A stretch of DNA of 64,000 nucleotides. Origin: Callaeas wilsoni (lineage: Eukaryota > Chordata > Aves > Passeriformes > Callaeidae). The stretch is from contig VWPU01002078.1 in NCBI GenBank assembly GCA_013398955.1, positions 1 through 64,000 on the forward strand, read 5' to 3'. Shown piece by piece: positions 45,293 through 59,570 of this stretch (positions are counted from its first letter, which is position 1; each line of letters begins with the position of its first letter). A program made the translations under genes and the position numbers. Below the pieces are notes generated by a model. It made no database searches. It saw nothing but the letters and a program-made list of their open reading frames with translations, and was not told where the DNA came from.

Positions 45293-48200
45293 CATACACC
45301 TCAGAAAAATTTGATTTCTTTCCCAGGGGAAAATCTTAACACACATTCCGCTTGTACATAACTGACTTTACATTTCTCATGAAATTCATTTGAAAAATTT
45401 GCAAAATTTGGAAAGAAATGGATTTTAAAAAGGTAATTAGGTTTTCCTTTCTATCTCCTTCATTTCCATTGGCATAGTCATATACATGTGCACGACAAAA
45501 GACAGAAGGCAGGGAAGCACTAAGTGATGAACTAACTCCATGAAAGGTGTTTCTCTGTGAATTACTTCTAGATAAAATGAACGGTGTTCAGAATTAGTTT
45601 TTAAAGTTATGAAAACAGCAAAGTAGTCTGCTTTGTGTTTTCAAATAGGTGCATTTTGAGAGAAAGCCATGTGATTTCAGCAAGGAATAATTTATGTTGA
45701 AGGTATAATTGGAGTTACAAGGCATTGCAAATACTTTCATTGGAGCTGAGTCTTCACTTGAGGTTGTTATCAAGTAAATGCTTATTTTCAAGTAAAATGT
45801 CTGGTTCCCCCACTCTGCTAACTACTTACAAGAGATACAATTTCTGCAGGAATCACAGCAAAAATAACATTTAAAAAGTTATCTTGTTTCTTTGGCAGAG
45901 CCTGCATATACATAATTTCCACCTCCACCCCTTCTCTTTACCCACACATTAATCCCAGTTGAATAGTAATTGACAATACAGAGCATCCTGTAAGATTGAG
46001 TCATCTATTAGTGTCAGAAACAGCAGAACCCGAAATCCTGAGTGGAAAGAATTTTTTTTAACCAGTAAACCATTTAGCATTATTGTATCTACATATATGT
46101 ATATATGAGCATATGTGGACAGATATTCAGTCCTTATGTATATTGACATTATGATTCCATTGGACCCAGAAAAACTACCTGTATGGATTAAGATTTCTGA
46201 TTATCTTCACATTTCTTTATGGGTTTCATGTGACAAATTATAGGTGTATTAGCAAATTTCTAATATAAGCTACTAGAATTCAGACACCAGATAAAATCTT
46301 TTTTCTTTTTCCTTTTGAGATATCCTGCAAGGATTTTCCATTCTTAAAATTCTTACACCTAGGGCAAGATCTTAGCCACAGCTGAAGTTTCAAAAATACC
46401 AATTTATATCCATTACTGTTTGTCAAGTAAGTTCATGTGGCATTCACTGGAGTCATAATGAGACTCCTATTAAAATGAAGATGAATCTTGCATTTTTTAA
46501 TTTCTTCCTTTTTTTTTTTTTTTTTCTTATTAAAAAGCAATTCTTTAACTGAAAGCTACCTTTCTTCTGGTTATTTCTTGATCTTTATGTTCAGCCTACT
46601 GCTTTGCAGAACAGAACAGCCTTCAGTGCCTTTGCCATTCTGAAGAATCCTGGACACAAAGAAGAGTTTATTTAGGGCCTTATATGTGCTGTTATGCTAT
46701 GATTCATACTTGAAGTGCATATCAATTTTCAACTGCTACTCCTTTGACACTGTGAGATGGTCAAAGAGGGTAGCAAATTTTCCTTAATATTTATTGCGTT
46801 TCTCCTGATTTAAGAAAAATTTAATGCATGAAATTAATGACAATTCTCAACTTGTACTGAAGTTTTTAGTCAGTAAGGCTTTGTTAAGTCAGTGATGATC
46901 TCTACCATGCAGCATCTTCACGTCCATGATCTGTGCTCTCACAGGTAAAATTCGAGGATCAAATATAATGAGAAAAGATTGCCTCTAAGAAGAGTGGGTG
47001 ATTCATGAGAGGGAAAGAGATCAAATATTGCTTCGGCATATTTTTTATTGTCACAAAAGTCAGAACCTCAGTGTAAGATGATAGTCTAAGAGTAAGAAGT
47101 ATTAAACTGTTGCCAAGTGTATTACCCCAGGACAATTACAGACTGGTGAATTCTGGCATAAGATACTGTTCAAGACATAAATAATAAGGGGGGGTAGCAA
47201 AAGCATTTATGATTTATTAAAGAGTAAACGCTGCTCTTCAACAGGATAGTACATCTGTCAGAAATGGTGTCCTGGATTTTCAAAGGATCCTCTGGACATT
47301 AAGCATCAAGATCTTGAAAGTGCTCAGCAGGATTTGAAGATTGTACTCCCCTAAGAATCAAATGTTGCTTGCATATTGGAAAGGGTATATATGTGAGGGA
47401 ATAGTTGTGGGAAAAGCAAATAACAGAAAATTTACTCACTAGCTTTTTCCAATGCCACCTTCTATCTCTTGTTTTGTCTCAGCTTCCTGCAGCCTTTGTT
47501 TTTGAGACCTTTCCTCCAGATATCATTTTTCGGTGAATTTATAATTTTTCTTCACATGAATGTATAGCCTCGGCTATTTAGCAGAATTTTTTTCTTTTTC
47601 TACCCCCCAGTTTACCAGAAACTGCTCAGCTCACTTACTTCCCTGTTCCATTCATTTTTCCCAGACTGACCCTTTAGCTTACCTGTCTTCTTTTACCTCC
47701 TTCGGTTTGTCTGGACCACTGTTACTTGTTTCTACTAGTTTTTCTCTTTCTGATTCCAACAACTTACACAGGTTTGATGTAAGGACCGGTGAATAATTTC
47801 GCATCTTTGCCCCCATTAAACAACTCCTTGGTTCAGTGTTTCACTGCACATCAACTTCCCCCATCCTCTCTGTGCTGTTCCTGAAGGGTGAGATGACCCT
47901 CTGACCCACATGCAGCAAGCTGGAACTCCCTTTTACACAATCCTAGCAAAACATTCCCCTTTCGTGTTTCCCAGAGGAAGTGAATGAGTTATAATAATGA
48001 AGGGAAGGGAGAAGCTGCCAGTTGTTTCCACCTCTGGATATTTTGGTTGGAAGGAGGGGGGTTACTGTATTATTAGGAAAGGATGCTGTGCTATTCTGAG
48101 ATGTCAAAACAGGAGGAGGGTAAACAATATAATTTTTTATTTCCGTATTTACAGATGGGGAGACAATCTGTCTCATTAGTTCTCTGGACTCAGAAGCTGG

Positions 48201-48715
48201 TTATCAAAATCCACATTCTTTCAGGGATTTAAGTTTGTACTTTGGACTGGAAAAAACACACACTGACCTTTCTGAAGTTCAGTCACCTGCTTCACTTGTG
48301 GCCACATCTCAAACATGTCTGCAGAGTCTCTGTATTTTTCCATCGATGAGCCCAGGGGCCTAAAAATCAGCTGCTAAGGTTGTTTCTAGGCCCATTTGAG
48401 TGGACACTAAGTGCTCACATCAGGAAAAAGCTGTGGAGAGAGGCTGTGTGTGATATAGGTAGGGGCTAACAAGATATCCTACTGTTAGATGCAGTTTTAT
48501 CTCTGCTGCATTCACATATTCTCTTAGCATCACTTCTCAATTTTAGATAGGGATGAGACCCTGCAAAATAACAGTTTTGCTTCTCATTTTGTAGAGCAGA
48601 TGAAGCTGAGATGTAGATCAGCTCCTTCCTCCCCTCTGGTGAGGTAAAAAGTTCAATGTTTTTCTCCTTTTTTCCATTCATCCCTGCACAGATCAGAATT
48701 TGATTTATCAGTTAC

Positions 48716-48973
48716 GTACCATTGCAGGCAGCCTTCGCGCCAGGTTTATTCAATTGCTGTCAGAGCAGCATGTGTTACCTTCACCTCCCACTCAGTGAAC
48801 GGAGCACCATCCGAGCCCCTGCTGCTGTAGGCAGCTGGGACCCATCAGGTACCACTGCCATGTCCGAGCAGCCGGTAACAGGACCTCTCCCAGGGGGAAA
48901 AGGTACTGCGGTGTTATGTGATTCAGGAGGCCAATGTTGCTTTGGCTCTTTCTGCATTAAAAAAAAAAAAAAA
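48716..48973 (+). other. GC-richer segment ending in a run of 15 A
   Basis: A compact GC-richer block in AT-rich surroundings ends with A15 at 48959-48973, then TAAACTG. The layout recalls a retroposed sequence with a poly(A) tail, but I see no matching gene, no target-site duplication and no SINE-like box A/box B. Confidence 0.25.
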
Positions 48974-49107
48974 TAAACTGTGGGACTCTTTAAAATGTCT
49001 GCAGGTCTCTTAGAAAGAAGCTATCACATAGACAAGAAAAAAGATTAAATACCCTAATGCAAAAAGCATGAAGGTAAGACAGTGAAAGAAAGTAACAAAG
49101 TAAACTT

Positions 49108-49187
49108 CTCTTCTCCTTTTTCTGTTTCTTTTTCTTTTTCTTTTTTTTTCCTCTTTTTCTCTTTCCTGTCTTCTTTTTCTTTTCTTC
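49108..49187 (+). repeat. T-rich pyrimidine tract leading into the CCTTC repeat
   Basis: Mostly T with C interruptions, continuous with the pentamer array that follows. Confidence 0.85.
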
Positions 49188-49273
49188 TTCCCTTCCCTTC
49201 CCTTCCCTTCCCTTCCCTTCCCTTCCCTTCCCTTCCCTTCCCTTCCCTTCCCTTCCCTTCCCTTCCCTTCCCC
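49188..49273 (+). repeat. (CCTTC)n pentanucleotide microsatellite, about 16 perfect copies
   Basis: CCTTC is repeated without error from 49191 to 49270, with partial units at either end. On the minus strand it is GAAGG, which opens a Gly-Arg-Glu-Lys frame that is an artefact. Confidence 0.97.
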
Positions 49274-51631
49274 TTTTCCCTATCTTCTCATCTGCAGGCT
49301 TTTTCTTGGTTTTAGACTCTTTTCTAGAAATAGCAACCTGCAAAGTGTATGTGACCAGCAGAGGTTATGGTCGTTGTGGCTATGATGGCTGCTTACAGCA
49401 TCTGCTTTATGCTGATATGTTAGCTCATGTCAGGAAGAACCACTAAAATTTATATTTAGATAGCACTGAATAAATAAAACCACAATGGACAGAAGGAAAA
49501 AAATGACACACCAACAAATAACAAATTTGCTCACCCAATCTTAGCTCTTGGCACCTGAGATTGAAAACAAAGTTTGGAGCTTTGAAGAGTGCTGAAGTAA
49601 TGAAATTCTGCTGTGAAGACCATGTTCATAATAAGCTGTTAAGATGGCATGATCTTGTTATCACCTGGGGAGTGAACTGCAATTCCTATGCATTTAAGCT
49701 GGCAGACAGGATTAATTATTTCAAGCTATGTACATTCATCAGTGCTGAAGGATTACATATATCCATATCAGGCTGTTTATACCAGGTTGGTTGTAATACT
49801 ACACCATAACATGAAACTTTCTTCCTCAACTGAGTAAGTTTGGTTGTTGAGCTAAACTGGTTAGAGATTAAATAAAAAGGTGTTCCCGATGTTATTTTTG
49901 ATCTGGAGATATTTTTTTCTCTAATAAATTTCACATGCTATATGTTGTACCAAATCAGTGTTTATTTTCCCTGGGTTATGGTACATTTTCTATTAGTGTA
50001 TCGAACAGCACCAGTTATTAGCATTATGGAGGGGGTGGGCAGCTGTATGGATTAAGGACTGCACATACGAATGCAAACTACTCAAATGGGACCATGGTCC
50101 CCCTTAAACAGTCAGGCAGCAAGAAAATGCAGGTAGTGCCTGGGGAAAGAACTAGACCCTGAGACTCTTCAGTCAGTCCATGTATAAAAAATATCGTATG
50201 TGTGTATAACTGCAGTAATCTTAGACTCGTTGCCCTGGTTCTGACAACTCCATGGTTATGAACTTAACATTGTGGTATGTTCTTCATAAAACAATCCTGC
50301 CATTGTCAGACTTCTTTGCACAGACAATGAACAAATTTATTGGACTATGCCCATTGAGCATGAAAACTCAGTCTCTAGGGATTACTTTTTGTTTGCCAGA
50401 ACTTGATCTATTTCCAGGACATTTGAGGACTTTTCACAACTGGAAAACGTCTAATTGTGACTATGAGGATAAACAAGTGGGGGAAAAAAACCCAAACCCA
50501 TAACTGTTAAAATTTCCAATAATAAGATGGAAAGCTGGGAGTGAATGTGCCTGGGATGGCAAAAAGCATTTCATAGAATATTGCATATCCAGAATTGCCT
50601 GTTCTTTTTTTTACATGTAGCAGACTTGTGGCAAACACAGGACAAGACCCCTTGGTATGCATAGCAGTGCTTACTGCAACAGAAAGAACACTACAATAGA
50701 TATCATGAGCCTTGTTTCATATTTACAATTTCAAGGGTTATTGTTTTTTCCGTTGCTGATATAACTTTGCTGACTTTCAAAAGTTCTGGGACAGTAGAAT
50801 TCACTGCTTAAAAAGAGCACTGGGAATAAAAAGTGATATTAAGGAAAAAAAAAAGGAATGCTATATAAGCACCTGTTTTCAGGCTACACTTCGGAGGCAT
50901 GAGCTACTGCTCTTACTTCATTTGATGCATAAATGTCTTTATGGATGAACTCTTCCATATAAATTTAACTTACTTCTTACTAATTTACTATTTGGCTTCT
51001 GTAATTATTCTCATAACTACAATAATGCAAAGTCCTCATACCTTTAATTTTACTTTAGGAAAAGAATTATCATTCCAGTTTTACATATGAATAGACAAAC
51101 AGAATGAAGTCTGAATGCCAAATCAGTTGCATAACTAAGCAAAATATTGTTTTCATTGCAGTTGTGCAACCCCACTGATTTGACAAGATGAAATGAAGAT
51201 TCTAATCAACATGTAATGTGATTACGCCCTTGTCTGAGGATTCAAACTTTTAACAGGACTTTTTTTTGGTCCCAGCTAATTAAATTTTAGGCACTAAAGG
51301 CTGAGAGAGTAATGTAAGAAAAAACTTGATCCGCAGCCACCTAGCACAGAAGTCACCTGAAATCATCAAGCGTTTTTCCTCTTGGCCTAAAAATTTGCTT
51401 ATAGCTGTATTTCTACTGCTGTATTTACTCAGAACTGTCCCAGTCTGAGCACCCAGGTTCCTACTTTCCCACCATTCCATACTGGGACCAGTGCCTGTGC
51501 AGTGCCTGGCATTCCAAGCATACAGAGAAGAAAGGGAAGCCTTGGGACCCGATCCCTGCCTTCAGTACTATTTCATTTGCTTTTCTTCTGTTTCCAGCTC
51601 ATGTCTGTATTCTGTCCCTGTTCCCAGAACC

Positions 51632-51657
51632 ATTCACACTTTAAAAAAAGTGTGAAT
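51632..51657. repeat. Perfect inverted repeat, 11-bp arms, 4-nt loop
   Basis: ATTCACACTTT (51632-51642) and AAAGTGTGAAT (51647-51657) around AAAA. Confidence 0.95.
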
Positions 51658-51906
51658 AGACACTGGAATAAAACAAAGAATTTTTTCCATTTTCTGATGT
51701 CCAGACTTAGATCTCTGAAGTTAGGTCTTCTTTCCTGGAAAAACAAAATGTGCATTTTGGACTAATTTAGATAAAGAGGGCATTGAATTCTGACTTACCA
51801 CTTTCTAAAAAAGTGCTCTTACCAAGGGCTTTTGAGGGTAAAGGGCATCATTTCCTATTTAACATCAGTATCTTAGAAAAGAGATCACTGACTTTTTCAA
51901 ATAATG

Positions 51907-51932
51907 TTTTATAGGTGTCTACACCTATAAAA
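51907..51932. repeat. Perfect inverted repeat, 12-bp arms, 2-nt loop
   Basis: TTTTATAGGTGT (51907-51918) and ACACCTATAAAA (51921-51932) around CT. AGGTGT/ACACCT is a T-box or E-box-like half site in each arm. Confidence 0.95.
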
Positions 51933-54900
51933 TATTTGTACTCTGATTACGCAGTATAGCCTCTCCCAGTCCCCAAGTCACACACACAAACAGTGAAAAA
52001 GGATATGATTTTAGTCCCATCTTCAGCACAGAATTTCTCAAGAGGTGTAGGTAGTCCTCTTCCCACTTCTGTTTTGTGGAGTTGGCTGTGTGGATCTCAT
52101 CCCCTATAAATCCTCAGGATTAAATTCTGGGTTTTCAGTTCAGGATGGTAACAAACCAACTAAAAGGCAGTGTCAGGCTGGTATTAATTGATAAGACCTT
52201 AAGTCCAAAGTACTTAGGAAAGAGGTGGGCAGTTTGCCCTTAACTCTGAAGTATGTAGGAAAAAGTTGGTCAGCCTGATCTGGTTAGGCAGAGACACAGA
52301 GTGACTTTCAGGTAATAAGGAGCACAGAGAACTGAAGCTCTCCAACATTGCTTCAGACCCTTGAAAAAAGATACTGGCAAGAAATAAAATACGCATGTGA
52401 ACAGTTAGATTTAATTTAATGGAAGAGAGCCAAAAAAGTGGCTGTTTGGTCTTGACTTTCCCCCCATTATTGTAGAAAAATAGTGTTTCACAACATATGT
52501 AGAGGTTGGATGACAAATATTTCCCTCTATCCCTCAGAAGAATCTGTAAATATGCTTGTCTAATCTGCTTATAAAAATATCATTTAACTGAAGCAATATA
52601 ACTTCCTTGCACACTGTATTATTTTTATCTTTTCTTATTTCTGGGAATTTTTTCCTAGCAGCTAACCCAAATATCTTTGTAGCTGAAATTCATGTAATCT
52701 TGTTTTTCTCCACGAACCCAGAACACAGATTTTTTGCTTGCTTCTTGACAGAGTAATGTGAAACAGTTTTTACTTTCTTGGAGACTTGTATGAAATCCTC
52801 TCTCAATTTTCTGTTCTTTAGTCAAAACAAGACTTACTCTAAAACAGATTTTTTAACTCTCAGATTAGTCAATTTTTTTTTCCTCATGTGCTCTAAAACT
52901 GGACACATTAGGTAAGGCTGTAACCATGATGAACTGACTGAAGAACTACTTGTAATTTTTTCTTTTTCATATATCCCAATATGCTTTATGCCTCTCCTAT
53001 AACAGCATGATGCAGTTCACTCATGTTAGCTTCATATTTGTGTCAAGATTCTTTCACAAAGAAAGGCTAAGTTTGTTTCACAGCTGTGTCTCTGCTGTTG
53101 ATTATTCCCTCATGAGTGTAAAGTCTTGTCTTTGTTCTTATTGTGCCCCATTTTTTCAGTCTGTCAAAATCAGTTCCTAATCCTGTCTTGGTTATTTTGT
53201 CATTCTACACTGTCTTTGAGTATAATTTTGTAAATTTTACAAGTCTTTCACTTCTATCATCTGGATTTCCAAAGAAATATTAGAGAGGACTAGATCCAGA
53301 AGCAAAACATTATCTTTGATATGACTTATTTTACTGGACTTGAAGATACTGATGTTTATTATAATAAAACGACAAACTAGAATGATAGCTTTAACTCTAA
53401 AAGTGAGGTGCCTTAAGGTATATTGCATGGCCAAGAAAAAAATGAAATCTCTGGAAGATCAGACTTCAGTTGAAATTGCAGAAGCGAGGAACAATTCCGT
53501 GAGGAATTACTGTCTAACCATAAATTAATGGGAACCATGTTAACTGTGGCATTTTGCCAGATTTAATTATCACAGATCAGATAGCAATTGGAATTTAAGA
53601 TCCAAAATTACAGATAGGACTTCTGGAAGATGTGGATTTAAGCATACGCAAAGCTTGTATCAGTCTGCATTAATATGCAGAAATCACCAAAGAGGGGCTG
53701 GAAGTACAAGAGAGATGTGTGTGCACTCAGCAGATCAAGGGAGACAGGCAGCTGGAAAACAGATTCTATAAAGTAGAAGTGCTCAGATCAAACAGCAAGA
53801 AGTACCAAAAGCAAAGTGCACAAGAGGTGGGAACAAGTAGGGTCAAATTATGTCTGAAATTTAGAAATGATGCAAGAACAGTGCGGTATCTAACAAATTC
53901 AGAAAAATTCACAAGCCAGACCAAGAGGAGCAGAAACACCAAAACACAGAGCACAGATGTGAGTGGAAATGTGAGAGTGCAGAATACAACAAATTAAAAC
54001 AGCATAGAAATCCTAAGTGTCTTTCATCACATCTTTCTTCAGTAGTCGAAAATTTAAATTGTATTTTCTAATCTAGATGTCTAGGATCTCTTTGCAATCA
54101 GTGATAAGAAATACGTCTACATAAAAATGAGTTTAATATAACCCTGCAGCCTGGGATATGGATAAGTGAGGAACAGGGCTCTATGTAACCCTAGTAAAGT
54201 CATTAGGAGTAAAGAAGGAGAATAAAGAACAATTCTTGTTAGTGGTTGTCAATGTCAGAATTTGGAAACCAGTGCAGAGAGAGATGAGAAATATTACTGT
54301 TTTCGACATTTAAACTCAAGAGCAGCAGAAGTAGAAAAAAATTAATAAATATGCTGTACATTGTCTAGAAGGAAGGTGCAAATGATGGTCAGAGCTGTTT
54401 ATTTGTGCCCACAGCCCAAAGAAAGAAGTAACTGCAAGCCAGAAAGACAAGATTCACACAGTAAATATCACAGCACACTTGTTCATGCTTGAAGTATTCA
54501 GAGTTATCCCAGTTGTAAATGTCCTACAGTATAAGATGGAGCTTTGTTCAAATCCATCGAGGTTGTTCTGGTGTCTGGAGACTACAAAGAGTAATAGTAA
54601 ATGAAATAAACTTACAAGTGTTTTGGGATATCAGTAGGAGTGTGCAGGTCCCCAGGAGCTTATTCCAGTTGCTATTTGTAATTATATATTTTTCAGTTAT
54701 GAAGCAAGTTATAGGATGTATGTAACCCCTAATGCTCCCACAGGCAGGAGGTGGATAAACTGAGGTGATTGGATACAGAGCAACTATCAGTCCAAGAGGT
54801 GAAGGCTGTAATATGCTGTTCCTACTTGAAGCCTTGCTAAAACTTGCCTTCTTTTAGTATCTCCACTGAGATATTGGCCATTTACATAAACGAACGATAC

Positions 54901-57900
54901 TCTTTATTTTGGCACATCCATCAGTGTTCAGTTGACAGGCACCTCAACCTAGCTAGAACTACTCAGTCTAGTAGTACTTCTCTGTCAGCTTCTTATGTCT
55001 GTCTGAGTTAAGGGTAATGTCTGTATTGGTATAAAATCAGTCTGGAGTGCCAGCTAACTGGCCAGTAAAGTTCTAGGTCTACCAACACTGTTACTGATAT
55101 TACAGAAATTATCAAATCTCATTGCTTGAGCTACCTTTCCAATTTATACCAACATACCTCAGTTTTTTTATCATACATGGAGGGATTTGCCTCTATGTAG
55201 GTGAAGTTAGGCTGCTTATTTTTAAAATAAAGAAATATTTGTTCAGTTCCAATGTATTATTGTGGTGATTTCCTTTCTAAAACACCAAATGAGTCAAAAT
55301 AAATACAAGAAAATCAGTGGGATATTCTACTAGGCTAATAAAATGCAATTCACTTGGAAGGAGTTGGCAACCTATTACTTGCCATGTCTTACTGGAGGAA
55401 GTGTAGGCAGGCTGAAGCAGAGAAAACTCAGAGATCTTTCCATTGCTCAGTGGATGGAGCCAGTAGGTTTCTCAGGGTGTCTTCATAGAGATGAAGGCAC
55501 TAATAATTTTTGAATCATACAGGGAAATATGTAAGATTTTGAAGCAGTTGCAGTTCCTATATATAGGTTTTATGCATATAAATGGTCTGGAATTAAACTT
55601 TTAACACAGAGGTGTTGAGCCAGCACTGGGTGATCAGTGCAATTATTAATGTTGTTCTGTCTAAAAAGGTTCCTGTTATGTATTTAGAGGTTTAACAACT
55701 GAAGCACAGTCAAGACACTCATTTTGGAAAATGAAAGGCAGTTAATTTTGTATATTTTTAAAATTTTGTTTAGTAAGAAATATTGTGGAGTCTGCTGGAC
55801 AGAGTGACAGAAAAGATGTTAAGAAGTTAAATTGTATAAAATTAAGCAATGAATGAAGTGTGAAAAATGGATTCAAATTAATTCTTTCCTAAAATGTCCT
55901 GTGATTATGAGAAAATGCTGTTTGCTCAAGAGTGTCACAGCTCTCTGATAAAAATCCTTGTATAAGCATATGGGAGAATCAGTGGCATGATCAGGTTTTG
56001 TGAAATGGCACAGGTCACATAGCCAAAATCTATTTTGCTTTTGCTCTGAAAACCATTATCCAAAGGGAATATATGGAGCACTCTCAGTTTTGATTATTAT
56101 TACATATCCAGATTAGTTTAATATTCTGGAAAACAATCACAAGCTAAATCAAAAATCATATAAAGGAGTAAAATGTACTGTTTACTGACTTTAGTTCGGC
56201 ACTATGTTGCTATTTTATCAATCTTGGCTACCATTGAAGATCAGGATCACAACATTAGTCAAAAAAATGAGTGTTTAATTATCTGTTCTATGACAGCATT
56301 AATACCTAATTTCACTGCATATCCAATGTTTGACAACAAATTCAAGTGGCAACCATCTGTTAAATATTAATGAGTGTCATACAGTTTACTCATCTTGATT
56401 ATTACAGGTTCCACTCAGCTGTGATGGAAAATAAGGGGTTTTTTTCCTTGTTGGGACAGGGCCTTTTAAATGTGTTGTGCATTTGTGGTATTACACTAGA
56501 GCCTGAAACGGAAAATATTCATCCACTTGGGCAAATTTTGCACAGTTTTATGATCATAGTACTGTGATAGAAAAGTAATGATTAAGTAATTACACTGTTT
56601 TGTAACTGCTGTGGTTTTTTTTCGGGGTAATACACAGACAGAAGAGACAGTCTTTTTCAGAAGACTACCAAAGAGAGTAATGAGGTTACAAAATGTGTCC
56701 TGGAAATAAGAAAAATAAAGTAAATACTGTGTTGGATCTACAGGACTTCAAGGCACATGCAAGTTCTTTTTGAAGAGGTATGGCATTACAAAAGTTTGTT
56801 ACAATTAACGGCAGTAGGTCTTTTGTCAGAAAATGTCACTAACTTTCAAATGACCACCTTTATTTTGGTTGAATAGGGGAAACACCGATGAGAGGAAAAA
56901 AGTCCACAAAACCAACTCAAGACAAGTGACCTTGTTTCCTTAGAAACTGGAATAAATCAACTGAAACTTTGTAGAACTTGCTGGTAAATGATTGCATTAC
57001 AAATAGAGATCTGTTTGCAGTAATTTCTCTCAGAAAACATCTGGTCTTTCTTGTTAAATGTGATTAGTGGTATTTGAATCCAATTCAAGTACTTCATCAA
57101 ATTATCGTTGTGTAAGTTGGTGGCAACAATACTAATGATATGAGTTATGAGTGACTTTCTTCCCAGTATTTACCTTCAATACTTAGTGTTTGTCATCCAC
57201 ATGATTAAAGAAATCATCAGCGCATCAGGATAGTTGAATTAACACTGGTATAGCCATATACTCAAGTTATGCCACACGTGCTGTCTGGAGACTCAGAATT
57301 CATCCTTCTGAACCATTAACAACATTTGTTATTGAAGCTTTTCAGGACACTCAGCCACAGAGTGGCATAGGAGTGTCTTGCAATCTGCTGAGGAGTAGTC
57401 ACTTCCTTGAGGAAAAATGCCTGTGAAATAACACTCAGCTTCACAATGTTCCAGTCTACAATACCAGTGTAAAAACTTCAGTGTAGGGCAGAATGAGCTC
57501 ATCGAAAGACTGCACGCATTCTGCTTGCTTGCCTTCACAGAAATGAGAGATGACTTCTCCATCTGCAGTTTCTTCAAAGCAAACTTGGAGGTAATTCCCA
57601 CTCACCTCTCCCTTCCAGATGCTATTTTACGCATATTATTGCTTTTCCTCAAAGCAGCAATGTAGTCCAAAGCCTATCATAAAACTAGCAAATCATTCCA
57701 GTTCACTGTGGCTCATCAACATCCTGTAAGTGTTCGTGTATATGAATTTATGTTTTCTTTTTGGCAGTCTCAAACCAATGAAATAGGAGTTTGAAGAGTT
57801 TAATCAAGTCATCTATGCCTTGAAATTGACTGCTAGTATCAGATATGGGGTTACCAGATGATGCATTGGAAATGGGATAGGCACACTAGCCTTAAAATGA

Positions 57901-59570
57901 AGTGGAAGAGGGTTCTCCAGGGTTCTCCCAAACTATTCTGGCATCATAGCTCCAAGCTATCTCAGAAGCATCAGACACCATATGGGAAAGGCCTCACACA
58001 TCTCAGGCTAATCTTGCACACTTGGGTTTTATTAAATCAGTGAAAGCTACACAGAAACCAAAGCTTTGCTCTTGATAAAATAGATTTTTCGTGTGCCCAA
58101 AGGATGTTGACAAGTGATTGGCAGTCAGACCAATCCACACAGCTTCAAATAACAGCTGCACCATTTATTTCCTGAGACAATCTTGTTAACCAGAGTCTTG
58201 CAGAAAAGAAATACAGTCTCTCAGTCAGAATATGACATTTGTCTAGCAGATTTCTAAAAAATTGTCATATCTGCCATATTCCCAGGCCAGGCATCTTTCA
58301 CAGGTATATAAGGTCATTGGCCACATGAGCTTCTTGGTTTTCACCAATCCCATCTACGTCTGGAGGCTCAGAAACGACCATACTTCCCAAGAAGGCTACA
58401 GGTCAACAATCATGTATGTTCTGAAGAGACATTAAAATTTTTTATGTCTAATACTACCTGACATTTTTGAGATTGGTGACTGGTATTTATTTGTCTTTGG
58501 ATTTGACCAGACCCAGTCTGCTCATGTACCAGATTGACTCAGTACTGGAACATTCATACGACGTTCATCAGCTTCAGACTGAAAATCACTAATGCTGATT
58601 CTTCTCTTAACATTCCCTGAGCTGAACTTGTAACCAATCTTGTTAAGAACCAGCTTACCTGCAGCTGAGACCCAATCAGTGCACACTGAGTGCTTGGGGT
58701 TTTCTCTTCCTGTGAAATGTTCAGCACATAAAGAGCAGAAACCCATGGCAGCTTCTGAGCATTCATTACATGAATTCAGGGTTCTACAGTTCCCATTGGT
58801 TCAGAGCTAAAAAGCACTGTTTCTGTTCATTGAATATGATGCCTGCATTATTGAAAATAAAATTAATAGCATCCTTTGGAATCAATTAATATCATAGATA
58901 GAATTATGTTTAATGATGAAAATATCAAGTATTTCACAGAAAAAACAGGTATTAAAGCATATAGTTTTGTATAAATTGTTTATTGGAGGGTAAAACAAGA
59001 AAAGCAAAAAACACAGTTACTGTTTATACACATTCATAATTTTTCTGATTTCATTTATGTACTTGTTCATAGGCAATTGATATTCAGTGTAATAATTTTG
59101 CCATTCACTTCTTCAGGCTTTACAACAAGTTTTTAAATAATATAGATATTTAGCTTCTTGGACATCATCTTTAAGGCTTTTTCCTGTAACTCATCACCCT
59201 GATATCTGCATAGTCAGCTGAGACACAGCTTGGTATGTGTATATTGTGACATAAAATTGTGTCAAAGCAACCCCACCACTGTTTGGAAATTTGCAGGCAC
59301 TGTGCTTCAATGTTGACTTGGTTGCTGTGGATTGACTCATGTCTCAATTACTCAAAACCTTATATGGCCAAATAATGCTGCCTGTGAACCATTAAACAGT
59401 AAGTCTTGTCACACTTTGCTGAGGACATGGAGTAATGAAAAAAAGATCATTCTTTCTTCAGTCTTTCCTCATTTTTCCCTCATCTTCCCTCACAATTCCC
59501 TCGTCTTCTACTAGTGGTGATAAACAATATGAAAGAAAGAACAAAATCATCTTTGCTGAAAGCACACTGG

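Larger units (their letters stand above)
32969..49107. other. Intergenic, AT-rich, no gene seen
   Basis: About 16 kb without a recognisable exon or transposon. It contains simple repeats (TTTA-type at about 37628-37658, AT at 39225-39252, TATC-like at 43653-43698, AT at 45046-45090, T-run at 46509-46526), a cluster of small duplications at 43.7-43.9 kb, and a G-rich GGTGGTGGTGGGGGGG stretch at about 36781-36795. Open frames are at most about 150 codons and unrecognised. Confidence 0.6.
49285..59570. other. Intergenic, AT-rich, no gene seen
   Basis: About 10 kb without a recognisable exon or transposon. The only structures I note are the two 26-bp palindromes at 51.6 and 51.9 kb. Open frames of up to about 100 codons are unrecognised. 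Confidence 0.6.

Noticed and set aside
48121..48180. MIR-like string (TTTACAGATGGGGAGAC)
   Set aside because: Only the short core resembles the old SINE; the flanks do not follow its consensus, so it is too weak to call.
48990..49343. Minus-strand frame with Gly-Arg-Glu-Gly-Lys repeats
   Set aside because: Translation of the (CCTTC)n microsatellite and its T-rich flank.
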